This document shows positions 1 to 12,305 of a stretch of 64,000 nt of DNA, piece after piece. Source of the stretch: Phoronis australis (lineage: Eukaryota; Phoronida; Phoronidae); assembly GCA_002633005.1 (NCBI GenBank), contig NMRA01000239.1, positions 305,052 through 369,051 of the forward strand, in the 5' to 3' direction. A program made the translations under genes and the position numbers. How positions within the stretch are numbered: position 1 is the first letter of the stretch; each line of letters opens with the position of its first letter. The notes under the pieces are model-generated. The model was not told the origin of the DNA. It did no database searches and was given only the letters and a program-made list of their open reading frames with translations.

Positions 1-1842
1 TTGTAGTTGTAGCGACAGCAGACGATAATGTAGGCCTAGTTCTTGGGGTGGTCTATTCCAATAGGGAGCGATGAATCAGCGCGGCTTTGCGTGATTTTGC
101 ATTTCACATCATAAAGAGTTCCATAGCAACTCGAGTACGAGTGTCAGATTTGAGTACGCTTGGAGTCTACTCGAAATACGACATTAGATACGCTTTTTTG
201 AGTACGACTCCAGTGAGCACGATTTTGAGTATGAAATCTCGAGTATGAGTATGAGTCTGAGTGCGGAGATTGGAGACCGGGCTCAGGCTGTGATATCAAT
301 CAGCTGCTGCACAGTTTTTGTACATCGTTCCACCCAATGCCTTGGCAACCAGTGTTTTATAGGAAATTGCTGAGCTCCTCTTGACATTATGCATGCAACA
401 AAACAGCCACTGTTGCACAAATATGAACAAATTTCCTGTACTCGATTCTCTCGCCTACCGGTGACATATTTGAAAGTAAGAGAATGCACGTCTTGTATAT
501 ATCCAGTAATTGACTACGTGATTGTATACTTTGATTTATACTAAAATTGCCGTGTAGGCTATAGTATTATCAAATTTGGTGAAAAAGATAATTAAGTGGT
601 CTCCACCAGCCACATGCAACAAAGGCTTTCTTTAACTCAAATTGAAACGCGTGGTCATGTGGATACATTTATCCACCCGGAACAGCCCGGCCTGGGTAGT
701 TTTGCTTGTCACCTCGCCGTTAAACTTGTATCAACATGGTAGAGCTAAAAACCGGCAGGGGTGCATGCAAAATCTGGGAGTCAGCCAACACTCATCTTGC
801 CCATTACAGCCGTTTAAATTAAAAGCAATCTAATAAACGTCATTTTATTGAGTAATTTTCCGCCCTTTGTGACAAACAAAAGTATGTCGTCGTTTTGAAA
901 ACAGAACACTCGTGACACACAGAGGTGATGACAGCTTCGCAGCAGCAAAATTTGTTTTGAAATTCGGTTTGCTGGCATCAAAATTCTATATTACAATTAA
1001 GTAAAACCAAGTCCGATAATTTGTTGTGGCATGTATGCAACCTCGTAAAAGAACAACACTTGATTGAAGAAACGGCAAAAATGGCCAATATGATAATTTT
1101 TCATGGTGCTCAAAGTTCGAAAAGTTCAAAAGATCGCAGCACAATTTTAGCAGCAGAATGGTAGAACGCCAATTTTTCCAACACCGGTAAATAATTTAGT
1201 TTATTGAGGCAAGAGTGTAGTTTTTTTATGACAGTAATTTTGTGTCAGATTTTATCTGGTCAGTTTTTTAACCACATCGGTGAAAAACTGTATAGTATAC
1301 AGGGGTTATGTTGTTGACGTGCTTCCGGTGAATATATGAGCCTCTGTTAACCACTCATTAATGGGCAATTTCCTTGCTTGCCCATTTTATTGGGGTCGCT
1401 GGTACGATTCTCGGGTTGGGTAATATTGGATATTACAATTCTGCCATTAAATTTTGAAGCAATTATTTGCATCAACTTTGAGCTACATGAGATTGAGTGC
1501 TTTAAACTACAGTTTTGGTCAATTCTTCAATCTTCTGTTCTCTTTTGTGAGCTTGTGCTCAGTTCCCATAACTGACTTATCACAAGCTCCGACCCTTGTC
1601 AACAAACAAACATTAGGTTTTCGGCGACAACGTGTTGCATTCTGGTTAAAGTGGCGGCTTGGAAACGAAGGTGTGTCACGAATGCTTCGTTCTGAATGGT
1701 CAGTTAAGCTGTCACTCAAAATCGATTGATCAATTACCACACGTGGTTACAATTCTTTTTTAAATAGTTTTTCTACATTTCTCACATTGCCACTGTATAC
1801 TTGTACAGTTTCGTAGCAAGGCGAGTAAACTGTAAGCTTTTT
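1..1842. other. Non-coding left edge, no gene seen
   Basis: No exon with convincing coding character or splice pairing is visible. Positions about 130-285 are a degenerate simple repeat built from GAGTACGA / GAGTATGA-like words, which accounts for the biased sequence there. The rest is AT-rich with short random open frames on both strands. Confidence 0.5.
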
Positions 1843-3344
1843 ATGCGCCCACATATTTATATGTGGACGCATTATGCCGTCATCTCTGTCCGTCCATCCG
1901 TCCGTCCGGGCGGCCTCCGTCCGGCGTCCGGCGTCCGCTGCTCTATCTCCAAAACCCTTTGACATACGTTCATGAAATTTGGCACATATGTTCCATTTAT
2001 GAATGGGACGGCATGTGCGAACTTTCGGACGGATCCGACTACCGGTGTGCCCCCTAGTGGCAATTTTAGTTTTTTACGCTTACCTTTGTATCTTCAAAAG
2101 TCCTGAACGGATTTTCATGAAATTTGGTATGTAGGCACCTAGTAGTGAGATGACGCTATCCTGCCGTTTTCGGATGGATTCGACATAGTTTGCGCCACCT
2201 AGTGGCCATTTTTACTGTTTTCGAGTCTGTTTTTGTGCTTCCACCCCTCTATCAACCAAACCGCTCAAAGGATGATTGTGAAAATTGGCATGTATATGCT
2301 TACTATGTAGAGGATGGTTGACGATGATTTTCCGACGATTTCGACTACTGTGGCGCCTCCTAGTGGCAGTTTTGTTTTTTTGCGCCTATGGCTGTATCTC
2401 CTAAACCGTTCGCAGGATCTTTACAAATTGTGTAAGTATATTTATATGATGTTAACAACGGAAGATGACGACTTTTGGTCGGATCCGACTACCGGTGTGC
2501 CCCCTAGTGGCAATTTTAGTTTTTTACGCTTACCTTTGTATCTTCAAAAGTATTGAACGGATTTTCATGAAATTTGGTATGTAGGCACCTATTAGTGAGA
2601 TGACGCTATCCTACTGTTTTCAGATGGATTCGACGTAGTTTGCGCCACCTAGTGGCCATTTTTACTGTTTTCGAGTCTGTATTTTTGCGTCCACCCCTCT
2701 ATCAACCAAACCGCTCAAAGGATGATTGTGAAAATTGGCGTGTATGTGCTTACTATAAGGAAGACAGCTGACAATGATTTTCAGACGATTTGGACTACTG
2801 TGGCGCCTCCTAGTGGCAGTTTTGTTTTTTTGCGCCCATGGCTGTATCTCCCAAACCGTTTGCAGGATCTTTACTAAATTTAGCAAGTGTATTTATGTGA
2901 TGTTGACAACGGACGATGACGACTTTAGGATGATTCTGATTACCGGTATGCCTCTAGTGGCAATTTTAGTATTTGCCTCTAGTGGCAATTTTAGTATTTT
3001 ACATTGACCTCTGTATTTTCATAGGTCTTTAGGTGTATACTTTGTGTTACTTCGTGACTGTGAAGGAAAAGTTCCAAGTAGAAATTTGTTTCTGGCATTC
3101 TAATGCTGTGCTAATCTCGTATGTTGGTAAATTTGTTTTTAATTCTATGTTTCTGTGGTGCTTTAAGCAACTGGTGTATAGGATGTGCTTGTATTATGAA
3201 GATTACTCACATTTTGCCCCTAGCCTATTGAGGAGACAATGACCATGCCTTTCCATTTTGCAAAGTATGCCCTCTACTGGCCACTTTATGGTACCAATAA
3301 ACAACCCTAGAAGGATACCGTATGCGGTGCAATTGTGGGCGCAT
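1843..3344 (+). mobile_element. TIR-bounded element with internal 150/450-bp tandem array
   Basis: The ends carry an 11-bp inverted repeat, ATGCGCCCACA at 1843-1853 and its complement at 3334-3344. The left end also folds on itself, because 1862-1872 is a near-complement of 1843-1853. Inside are monomers of about 150 bp, each starting near a G(C/T)GCCNCCTAGTGG word and then carrying a TATCTCCAAAACCGTTC-like stretch and a GAAATTTGG-like stretch. Every third monomer is closest in sequence: 2031 matches 2481, and 2928 continues the 450-bp period. No transposase is present, so this looks like a non-autonomous DNA element with an internal satellite. Relatives in the opposite orientation lie at about 16.0-17.5 kb and 18.0-19.3 kb. 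A convincing target-site duplication was not found, so the class is unassigned. Confidence 0.6.
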
Positions 3345-3748
3345 TTCAACGCTCCGCGTTGCTCTTGTTATCTTATGCCCTGGGTAAACTATCAAATTCA
3401 TGTTTCTATAAGTATCTTTTGAGCACAGGACATTTATGGAGGCTATCATCTTTAAATTCTTCTAACTCGCAACAAATGCTCTGGCATACACCATTTCCTT
3501 CTGATTAGCAAGACCAACTAATTGAAAGATGGTAAATTCTCAACCAAGTGTCGAAATTTGAAAGTCACATGACTGGCAGTATTGCATTGTTTTTTCATGA
3601 TCTTGTTCCTTTCCAATTTGATTATTTAAAAATTTCAATTCTTGACCCAGGAGCTGTTTGAGAGGGGGTCTGTTTTTGCAACAAAACAAAGTGTATGTAA
3701 CATTGTAGGGGTCGTAGAAAGTCACGTATGATAACATTCTTGTTTTAG
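3345..3748. other. Intron or upstream flank of SIRT5
   Basis: No open exon could be supported here. The acceptor TTTTAG at 3743-3748 ends this stretch, so at least part of it should be intron of the sirtuin gene. The upstream exon, expected to encode a mitochondrial presequence, was not recognised. Confidence 0.4.
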
Positions 3749-6700
3749 GCTACTAGGCCCAGCTCAGATATGGCTGCATTCCGTCAACATTTTGCCAAAT
3801 CAAAGAACATCCTGGTCCTTACTGGCGCTGGCGTTAGTGCTGAGAGTGGAGTGCCCACCTTCAGGGGTGCTGGGGGTTTCTGGAGGAAATGGCAAGCTCA
3901 GGTATATGGGCACTATATTTTTATAATGTTGATAAAAACACAAGCTAGAGATAATCACGTGCAGTTCATAGTGCATGGATTCACTGCTTCACTTTCTCTC
4001 CTGTAGGTGAAGATTAAAATCGTGTGATATTAAACTTCTTTCCTACTGTTCATTCAAGGCTGCGTGACAGGAGCGGTCTAGGATATGATGAGGGTGCCCA
4101 ACATTTTGTGATATCTGTGCAACAAGATAAATGCCAAAATTTATTTGTAGTATTTATCTTTTTGTCGGTAGCCAAGGGGAGGACGGGCCCCCCTAATACG
4201 CCAGTGGAGAAAGGGATGGGGGTTGTCATCCAATAATTTGCATGGGTGGGGCTGAAACAAAGGTGGTAATTGTGGCAATTGGGAATGTTAAATTAGTTGG
4301 TAATTTGCTTTTAGATTTATACGTGAACTCTACAATAAACATGCATACTGTCAATTTTGGGCGATCTTATATTATGCAAATCTTCCTTAATTAACAGCGC
4401 TGTGATAGTTTTTCAAATGCATTGAGATATGGTTGTCAGCTCATAAGTATCTGGTGACATCACAGATAACTTAGTAGCGTGTACCCGTATAAGCAGTGAG
4501 TATCCTTTAGACATCATGTCCTACTATAATCCTCAATCTCAATGCAGTCATTTACTTATGCAACATTCTATTGTTGATTGTCCATGCCCTCTGATTTGAC
4601 AGTTGTGTTGTTTTAGCAACTTGCAACGCCTGAAGCTTTCCTTGATAATCCATCACTAGTCTGGGAGTTCTACCACTACAGGAGAGAGGTGATGGCATCA
4701 AAGAACCCAAATCTAGTAAGTGAGTACTACTGGAAAACAATTTGTTGATCTTCTCTCTCTAGTAAATGAAATTGTCCTACTTGTTGACTCGTATTTGAGC
4801 AGATTTGCAGGATTAGAATGAATAACTCGGCATTTATGATAGACATTATTCTAAATCACAAATATTCCTATAAACTTTTCACTGGCATTGTTTCATTAGT
4901 CGACACCAAGAAATCCTGAAACAAGGAGTTGACCTTCAGACTACTGCTGTCTTTTGTCGATGCAATACTCATACACCATATATGAACGTTTCTGCAAAAT
5001 ATTAGACTCCTTTGCTCCCAAAGCTATACTGAAGCCTTTTGTGATGAACTCTTTAATTTAAAGCTTTAATAGCCTCGTTTTCGTTATACACATGAATATT
5101 CTACTAGGCCCTTTTAAGAATGGCCAATACACACACCCACACACACACCCATCATAAATATATTTTCCTCACTTCCGTTTTACTGCAAAGAATAGGTGAT
5201 TGCTACACTAGATGGGTACCTTTATTCACACATTATTCCTAGGCACATACAGCGATAGCAGAGTGCGAAAGTCGACTGGAGAAGGAAGGCAGGAAAGTGA
5301 CAGTCGTTACACAAAATATCGACGAACTCCACAAACGCGCCGGGACAAAAAGTTTGATCGAACTTCATGGTATGCTTGACCTATCAACTAGATAATTATA
5401 CCTTCTTCATCTTGATAATAAGGAGCCTAACTAGTGTTCTGATATTTTAGAAGTGTGAGGATTTGATTTCCCTGTCTTCACTGATTTCTGTAGTCCTCAA
5501 ATGGCCTGTTTGCCCAGCACATTTTCTATTGGGCCTTGAAGACCACCAGTTACTGGGGATCTCTTCTCTTACACACCTGTTATTTACACCCCTGCTTACT
5601 GTTATTGGATTTGTCAACCATAGAGCATTAATACTTAAATCTTCAGTGATAAAGCAGAATTTTATAACCTGGGGACACCTCTTTAAAAGCCAGATTGTAG
5701 ACAACAGTCGACAGTGTAGTTTTAACAATAATTTATGACTTGTTTTCAGCTCATTATCACAACTGTTACAGTTATGTCCTCGAGTCTTCTTGATTAAAGT
5801 AACAATATGCGTACAATTTTATATTTGCAAAATGTTTTTTGGGTTCATACAAGTGTGATAAGTTACACATACACACTTCCGCACACGTTTGCAAAACCTC
5901 TGTTTTTGTAGGGAGTCTGTTCAAGGTGCGATGTACAAAGTGCCGTGTGGTAACAGAAAACTACGACAGTCCAATATGTGAGGCTCTGCGTGGAAAGGGG
6001 TACGCTAAGCTCAGGGTCTGTGTTTGTATTAAAATCATTTCATTCAGGGACTTGGTGTAGAACTTGAGGATGATACAGAGGGTCGTTAAGATGCTTGGGT
6101 AGAATTCAGTAAAGCTAGGACCTCACTAAAAGCAAGACTTAGCGATGTTACGCGTGGTATTGCCATGTACTTCAAATGAGAACACACGATTTTGGCTAGA
6201 TTTTTCTAGTCACAAGACAGCTACTGAACTCTACTCTCTGGTTATAGCATTACGGCGTTTTCCCGTTGCTCCCAACTTGTTCGATTCTATAGCCCAGCAA
6301 CAAGTTGGGAAGTTTAACCCTGTAGCCAATATCTTACAAGACTGATTAACTCCATTCTGGCATTTATGGTTGGAGGGTCAGCTCCGTTTTGTTCAATAAT
6401 TGCTCTAATCTTCAATAAGATTGTATCTAGCCTGACTGGGCTGTGCTGTTAAAAATAAAAGTTAAGTTATAACATATTTGAACATTTTCCAACAGCATTT
6501 CTGAAATCCTCGTCAAATGGTGATCATGTTTAGTTTTTGAATCGCCAAAATTGCCCAACTGCAACCGAAGTTATGATAATCTATTCTTTCCAAATGTACC
6601 AATTCACTTTGGGTTTGACGGTGTTCGCACGTGGTCTTTAATAAGCCTGGTACTAGATAACAGACAAAAGATTGTGCCTGGCAGTTAACAAAGAAGCTAG

Positions 6701-9700
6701 ATGTTATCACACGCTCAGAACCCCCTTCATCTGGTAAAGTCACTGAATGGGAAAACGTCATTGCCAACACATGATTGTGCTAACACCCTTGACTGTTGCC
6801 TACATACTAGGTTTTTTACATGAAAACATTTCCAACAGTCATAAATTTGATCATAACTCCATAACAACTGTGTTGAGTTAATGACCATGGTGATCAGCCA
6901 GTGCATGAACTGTTTGCAAAAATCTATGACTTGGATTGATAACATGGACCTTTAATAAAATACAGTTAGGTGGAAGTGTATTAATTGTTTTTTGGTGTAT
7001 GTTTTCCACATTGTAATTCATGTCTCTCAATTCAGCAGTTATGTACTGCCAGGGTACATCATTCATAGCTGACAAACGGGTAAACATAACATCAACACGC
7101 AACAGCATGATGGTTTTGAATGTTCTGTTATGCTGTTGTTTGGAGTTTTATCAGTGTGTTAGTGCATACATTTTATGATGAATAATATCTGTTTCAATTT
7201 ATTCTAATTTTGCCAGTGCTCCTGACCCTGAATCCACTGATGCTAGGATTCCAACAGACCAGTTGCCAAGGTAACAGTTGTGTAATGCCATGTTTTAGAA
7301 GCAACATGTTGTGGTCAACGGCTGCACAGGAAACTACAGTCTGTAGAAATTGCATAAGTTGCAATGTGCACAAGTCAATTTTTGCAAAATTTTGTGAAGG
7401 GGTGATTCTTGTTCGTGACCTTAGCCCTTCAAAGTTGGATTTCACTTTTACTGTTAGGATCGCACTGGCAGGACAAATTAAAGATTATCAATGACTTTCA
7501 TTTCTTAAAATGAAATTTTTGGTTGTAGTTGCTAATTCCCCCCCCATTTCTTAATAACCTCAAGAATGATTCCATGTTAAGATTCCCAAAAAATATGTAC
7601 ATTTGTCATGAAATAGCAAGGAAATTTGTACCAACAAGCACAGCATGCCCTTTGATTCTTACCCAGATCTAATGCCAGGTCACATGGAGCATAATCTTAC
7701 CTTGGCCAAAAACAACTAGCTCACCGTGGGATTGTGGGTTACACAACAGTTGGTCATGTGATATTTGCGAGGTTGTTTTTTGTGACCGCCTCTTCAAAAC
7801 AGATTGTTTACGTTTCACAAGTTCAGTGATTAACGCAATTTTTTGGGTTTTGATAATTGGACATATAAAGTTATGTTCTGTGACAAGTAAAATTATTCAG
7901 AAGTAGATAAGGTAAAATGGGCCGAAAATATGTAGATTGAAGTCCCTTGGAATCTTAAAGCAAACTTTACTGTAATTCACTGTTATATTTCACACAGCAG
8001 TTTCTATGCTTTATGATTTTTGTGCTGAAGTTATGGCTATGTGACCAGCTTAGACAATAAATATCGTATTACACCAGGTGTACGCGGTCTGGATGTGGAG
8101 GCTTACTGCGACCTCATGTAGTTTGGTTTGGAGAGAGTTTAGACACCGAAGTGATGAGACAGAGCGCAGAACTGTTGGAAACGTGTGACTTGTGTTTGGT
8201 GGTATGTATTAAGTAATAGGTTGTTGTGACAAGATCCAACAACAAGCGAACAAATTCCAAGCACAAATTTAAGCTTAAAGAATAACATGTAAATGAGACG
8301 ACTTGCGTAACAATGTATTGTGAAATTCAGTGCCTAGTCAACTGTCGGAAAATGATTTTTGGAAAGCAAAATTATGGAGCTCATCCTGGGCTCACAACTT
8401 GGGTCACCATTTTAGGGCCATATCCATGTTGTGATATTGTGGAGCCTGATTTACATTTGTTAGAGGAAATAATGAGTAATTTGTAAAATAAGTTTTCTGT
8501 GATTGTATTGTGTGAAGGATAGATTTCATGTTTCGGGTGGTGTTTTCTGTGTTTGTACTGTTTTGAGGATAGATGTCGTGACGTGGGCAGTGTTTTTGGC
8601 AAGGTGAACTGTTTCAAACTTGCTTTATTTGAAATCAGATTTCTGACTTTAGGCGCTTGGAAGCATGCACAGTCTCATGTTTATTATGACCAAAGCAAGT
8701 CTTTCAATCTGGCCTGATGAGAAGTCTCAGTTTACATGCCATATTGGCAAATAAGTGGAGAATTACGGTAATTTTTCTTCTAGTTCAGCTCAGTTTGTGT
8801 ATGACCAACAATGTATTGTCACGAGCAGTATTACGTTTTAAAAGCCTGTTGTGTGTGCACGTGTGCTTTGATATTAGCACCGAAGACTTAGTTTGCAAAA
8901 CGTGTAGAGTTTACACTAATGGCACTTCAGTGGGCAGGAATTGAAGTAGTGTCCTGAGATTATCTTGCAAGATTTAAATTTTATTTTCAGACGAGTGTTA
9001 TGCATTGGCGGTCCAAAGGTTTTTGTGTTTTCTAGATTGGCACGTCTGCTGTTGTCTACCCAGCTGCCATGTTTGCTCCCCAGGTGGCACAGCGAGGTGT
9101 TCCTGTGGCTGAATTCAATATTGAAGAAACACCGGCTACCTACCGCTTAGGGTATGACTAAATAATTATTTTTCTAGAGAGCACAAGGATTTTAATGCCA
9201 CTATTAACAACATACTGGTGTTAAAACAACCAACTCTCTCTTTACAGCCATGTTTGCTTTTCTAGAGCAATGTCGTCGCAATCTTATCCTTTGTTTGAAT
9301 TGATTTGGCGACCTGCGTGTTGCCAATGCGACGTCAGATTGCGCTTGGCGACCTGGGAAAAATCAAGTCGCCACGAAGTTGCCATTGCAAAATTTCACCT
9401 CAAAGTTTGTGTTGACTTTCAAGCTTTAAGAAGTTTTCCTAGATTTATTACCTTTGGTTCACAATTGTTCCTTTTATTTTGTGAAATCAGTGCATTTTCC
9501 ACCACAGCAGTCAGCACACATCAAACACGCTTAAATTACAACAGGAAGTAAATAAAGTGAAGTCTGAATTGTGTGGCAAAAATCAGGCAAGACCGGTGAA
9601 ACACGCGCCTCCAGTGTATGTGTTCTATCTTAGTTGGCTAGAGGATTTCAGTTAGAGAATGAATGGTACTTGTTATCCTTTATGAGGAGAAATCGAAGAG

Positions 9701-10840
9701 GTATGCGTAAGTTTCTGAGAACGGGGAACGGCGCACGCACTTTTTTGAGTTGACATCAGTTTTGGCGACTCAGATTTTGATTGTCAACCTGGGATTTTTG
9801 CCAAGTGTCATTTGGCGTCTAGCTAAGTGCCGAGCACTGATTCAATTGTCTTGAATTTCCCAGGTGGTTGTACTGCATAGACAACTGAAAGTTATCCACG
9901 ATATGATAAGTAACTTCAACAGGTCTTGTCTTAATCAATACCAGTTTGTCAGTTTTCTTAAGCCTAGAAATCATTTCTAATGTTATTAAGGAACAAGGTG
10001 GGACCCAATTTTATTACGGAAAGATGCCTTAATCTAATACTTTTCACAGGTGTGCACCTATTAAACAAATCAATGCTGACCTTGCAGTCCACGATTTTGT
10101 TATTTATTTATACTAATTACTCTGTTCATGATTCGACTTACTGCTTCTTGGGTTCTCAATAAATATAAAAGTGGTCTCCTATGCAAGACTGTGTTTGAGC
10201 GCCCTCTTCTGTGGTATGTACCGACTACTGCACTCTTAATACACAGTAACCTTAAGGGTTTTTGATAACAATTGTGCAAGTGCAGTTTTGTTGGTCTTAA
10301 ATAACAGGACTGTAGAAATTGACAATTTATAGCATCAAGCGAAAGATGGAAATGTTATGAAGGCGTAATACATTTGTAACAGTTTTGATGACCAGTGTAG
10401 GGAGCATAGTTGTTTCCACACCTTCCTGCAACACCAAAGTAATACCAAAAATAGCGGAACTGGTTTTGGTCTTCACCCCACTCATCATGAAACCTGCCCC
10501 TCAAAGCTGACATAGATGGTGCTGGGTAAGAAAAACAAAAATGATTCAGACTCATTTCGACTGGCATCAGGTGACTTTCTTTTCGGAAATCCTGACAACC
10601 AAAAAATACCCCACCAATTTTCAAAAAAAGACCACAATCAGTTACGCTAGTTTTTGTCTTACTTCATTACTTTTGTAGTAACTGTAAGTTACTATAAATT
10701 CATTTGCCTCATTCGTATCGTGATGGCCAGCTTGGCAAGTAACAAGTTTTGTATGGCTGTTGTATTTTGTATCTTACAGATTTCACTTTCAAGGCCCTGC
10801 TGGCCTCACAGTACCTCAAGCCTTGGCTCCAACTGAATGA
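3749..10840 (+). CDS. SIRT5: NAD-dependent protein deacylase sirtuin-5, 5' exon missing
   Basis: Coding exons: 3749-3901, 4617-4715, 5243-5369, 5912-5999, 7217-7270, 8078-8201, 9036-9151 and 10780-10840 (TGA 10838-10840). All have GT/AG borders and the phases agree. From the Met at 3770 the chain is 266 residues. In-frame codons from 3749 (A-T-R-P-S-S-D) resemble the stretch before the sirtuin core in vertebrate SIRT5, so an upstream exon probably adds the presequence. Visible motifs: NAD-binding [15 protein letters not shown] (residues 19-33), Tyr63-x-x-Arg66 (the SIRT5 acidic-acyl pocket signature), TQNIDELH (100-107), catalytic His119, and zinc Cys127/130 and Cys168/173. From known family members it should remove succinyl, malonyl and glutaryl groups from lysines, mainly in mitochondria. 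No frameshift or lost catalytic residue is seen. It converges on IMPACT. Confidence 0.95.
5130..5152. repeat. CA-type microsatellite in SIRT5 intron
   Basis: A short run of ACACAC with CCC interruptions lies between coding exons 2 and 3 of SIRT5. It is a simple repeat with no coding signal. Confidence 0.7.
9268..9840. repeat. Dispersed GGCGACC-word repeat in SIRT5 intron 7
   Basis: This segment repeats words such as TTGGCGACCTGG, AAGTCGCCACGAAG and GGATTTTTGCCAAG. The same words in the same order occur at about 16.79-17.06 kb, 18.54-18.82 kb and, more diverged, 48.16-48.30 kb. It is therefore a dispersed, probably short non-autonomous element. No coding capacity and no clear terminal repeats were found. 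Confidence 0.5.
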
Positions 10841-11034
10841 CCAAGCGACAAATGTGGATTATTTATATTTGTGCAAATGTCAGGGACTCTTATGTATTCT
10901 GGGACTGTCATGAATCTTGGCTTTACTATGGTCACAATTTCATTATTGGTATTACCAATTTATTCCTATCAGAAGTTCGTCCGAGACTAGTTGACTGTGA
11001 TGTTCAAAATTGGCACTATGTAATTAATAATTTG

Positions 11035-11040
11035 AATAAA
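11035..11040 (+). promoter_or_regulatory. Candidate polyadenylation signal of SIRT5
   Basis: AATAAA lies about 195 bp after the SIRT5 stop codon, in AT-rich sequence and on the gene strand. A second AATAAA lies near 11.6 kb. The position fits a short 3' UTR, but no transcript evidence is available. Confidence 0.5.
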
Positions 11041-12299
11041 TATTAATTTTATTGTACTATCAACATGGAACTACTGTGTGAGGAATATCTGTACTGTTTA
11101 AACTCCCAGTAACGAGTAAAATCATGCTTGATTTGTTGCAAAAGCATGTCATCCAAAGAGTGAGAGCATTAATTGTAACATCTGCAACACTGGTCAGAAT
11201 GAAAACGAGCTACATTTTGTCACTGCACTGACCTGAGTGGTGTGCGCTGAAATTCGCTAACGAAAATGATGACAATGCAAGAGAAGTTTGCTTGTTTCAA
11301 GGTTAGCGGGGTTTTCCGTAGAGCCCACCTGATGAAACGCCCATGGGCGTTTATTCGGAAAATTATGCTGAATACACGCCCATGGGCTTATCTACGGGAA
11401 TTCCTTGTACGATCCATGTGATTTTAAAGCCTTGCGCTCCATATTCAATTATCATTTTGAATTTTTTATAACCTTTATATCCTGTTTTTCATTTACACTG
11501 CTAAGTCTGACCTTAAGAGCAACAGTGCTAAGAGCTGAGCTTTTATCATTGTAAAGTTGTAAGTGTAAGTTGTGTGATGAGGTCAAGGCTTACATATAAT
11601 AAACATGTCACATCTGTGATTTGTTGTGTTTTAAATTGTCAAAAACGAGCAGTGAAGTGACAAAACTATACCCTTTTCAATTATACACTGAAATTTAATA
11701 GAAGTTTGAACGAGCAAAAACAGCAAATAATGAAGAATTTGTCAAAATAATCCCTGCTGCCAAAGCAGTCATGTTTGAGGTTTCACTGAGGTTCTGATAT
11801 AATAATCTGTTAAGTCTGTTGAGACTGGCCTCATAAATAATATCAGGAAGAGATGACCAATCCCTGATAATAGGGAGATGACATCTGACCCATTCGTCGA
11901 AATCTTGTGAACATGTTGCAGTCATGTCACTTGGCACAACACATGACCTAGCATGAGAGCCAACTTATGGAGATGGCTCTCAAACCCAGCTAAAACAAGC
12001 TGTTGGTTTTTCCCGAGACCAGAAGGTGGCCCTAATCTGATTAAGTGACGAGACGGGACCAGTCACAGGCACACAAATTTCCCAGTGACTGGCAACCATG
12101 TGAGAAACATGTTTTATCATGTTGATGGCAGTGGTGGATATGAGGAATAGACAGATTCAAGGGCCTGTGGGACCAGTTATCAAAGTGGTGATTGGTTAAA
12201 ATCAAAATAAGTTGTTTGACGGAAGGTAGGTTTATACAGTTTTAATTGCTGAGTGACATTTCAGACTTCTCAATACAAAAGTGTTAGTCATAACCTTAG
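11041..12299. other. Intergenic gap between convergent SIRT5 and IMPACT
   Basis: No gene is seen between the two 3' ends. The only notable structure is the palindrome-rich block at 11312-11400, listed separately. Confidence 0.5.
11312..11400. repeat. Small palindromic inverted-repeat element
   Basis: The ends pair imperfectly: TTCCGTAGAGCCCA on the left against TGGGCTTATCTACGGGAA on the right. Inside is a perfect 18-bp palindrome, AAACGCCCATGGGCGTTT (11335-11352), and the core GCCCATGGGC recurs near 11377-11387. The size and nested symmetry fit a MITE or fold-back relic. Confidence 0.55.
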
Positions 12300-12305
12300 T
12301 TTATT
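12300..12305 (-). promoter_or_regulatory. Candidate polyadenylation signal of IMPACT
   Basis: TTTATT on the plus strand reads AATAAA on the IMPACT strand, about 400 bp beyond its stop codon. It is a reasonable but unproven 3' end signal. Confidence 0.35.

Noticed and set aside
1843-3344. Coding gene suggested by several 60-80 codon frames
   Set aside because: The frames track a nucleotide tandem repeat, and stops fall at equivalent places in each unit.
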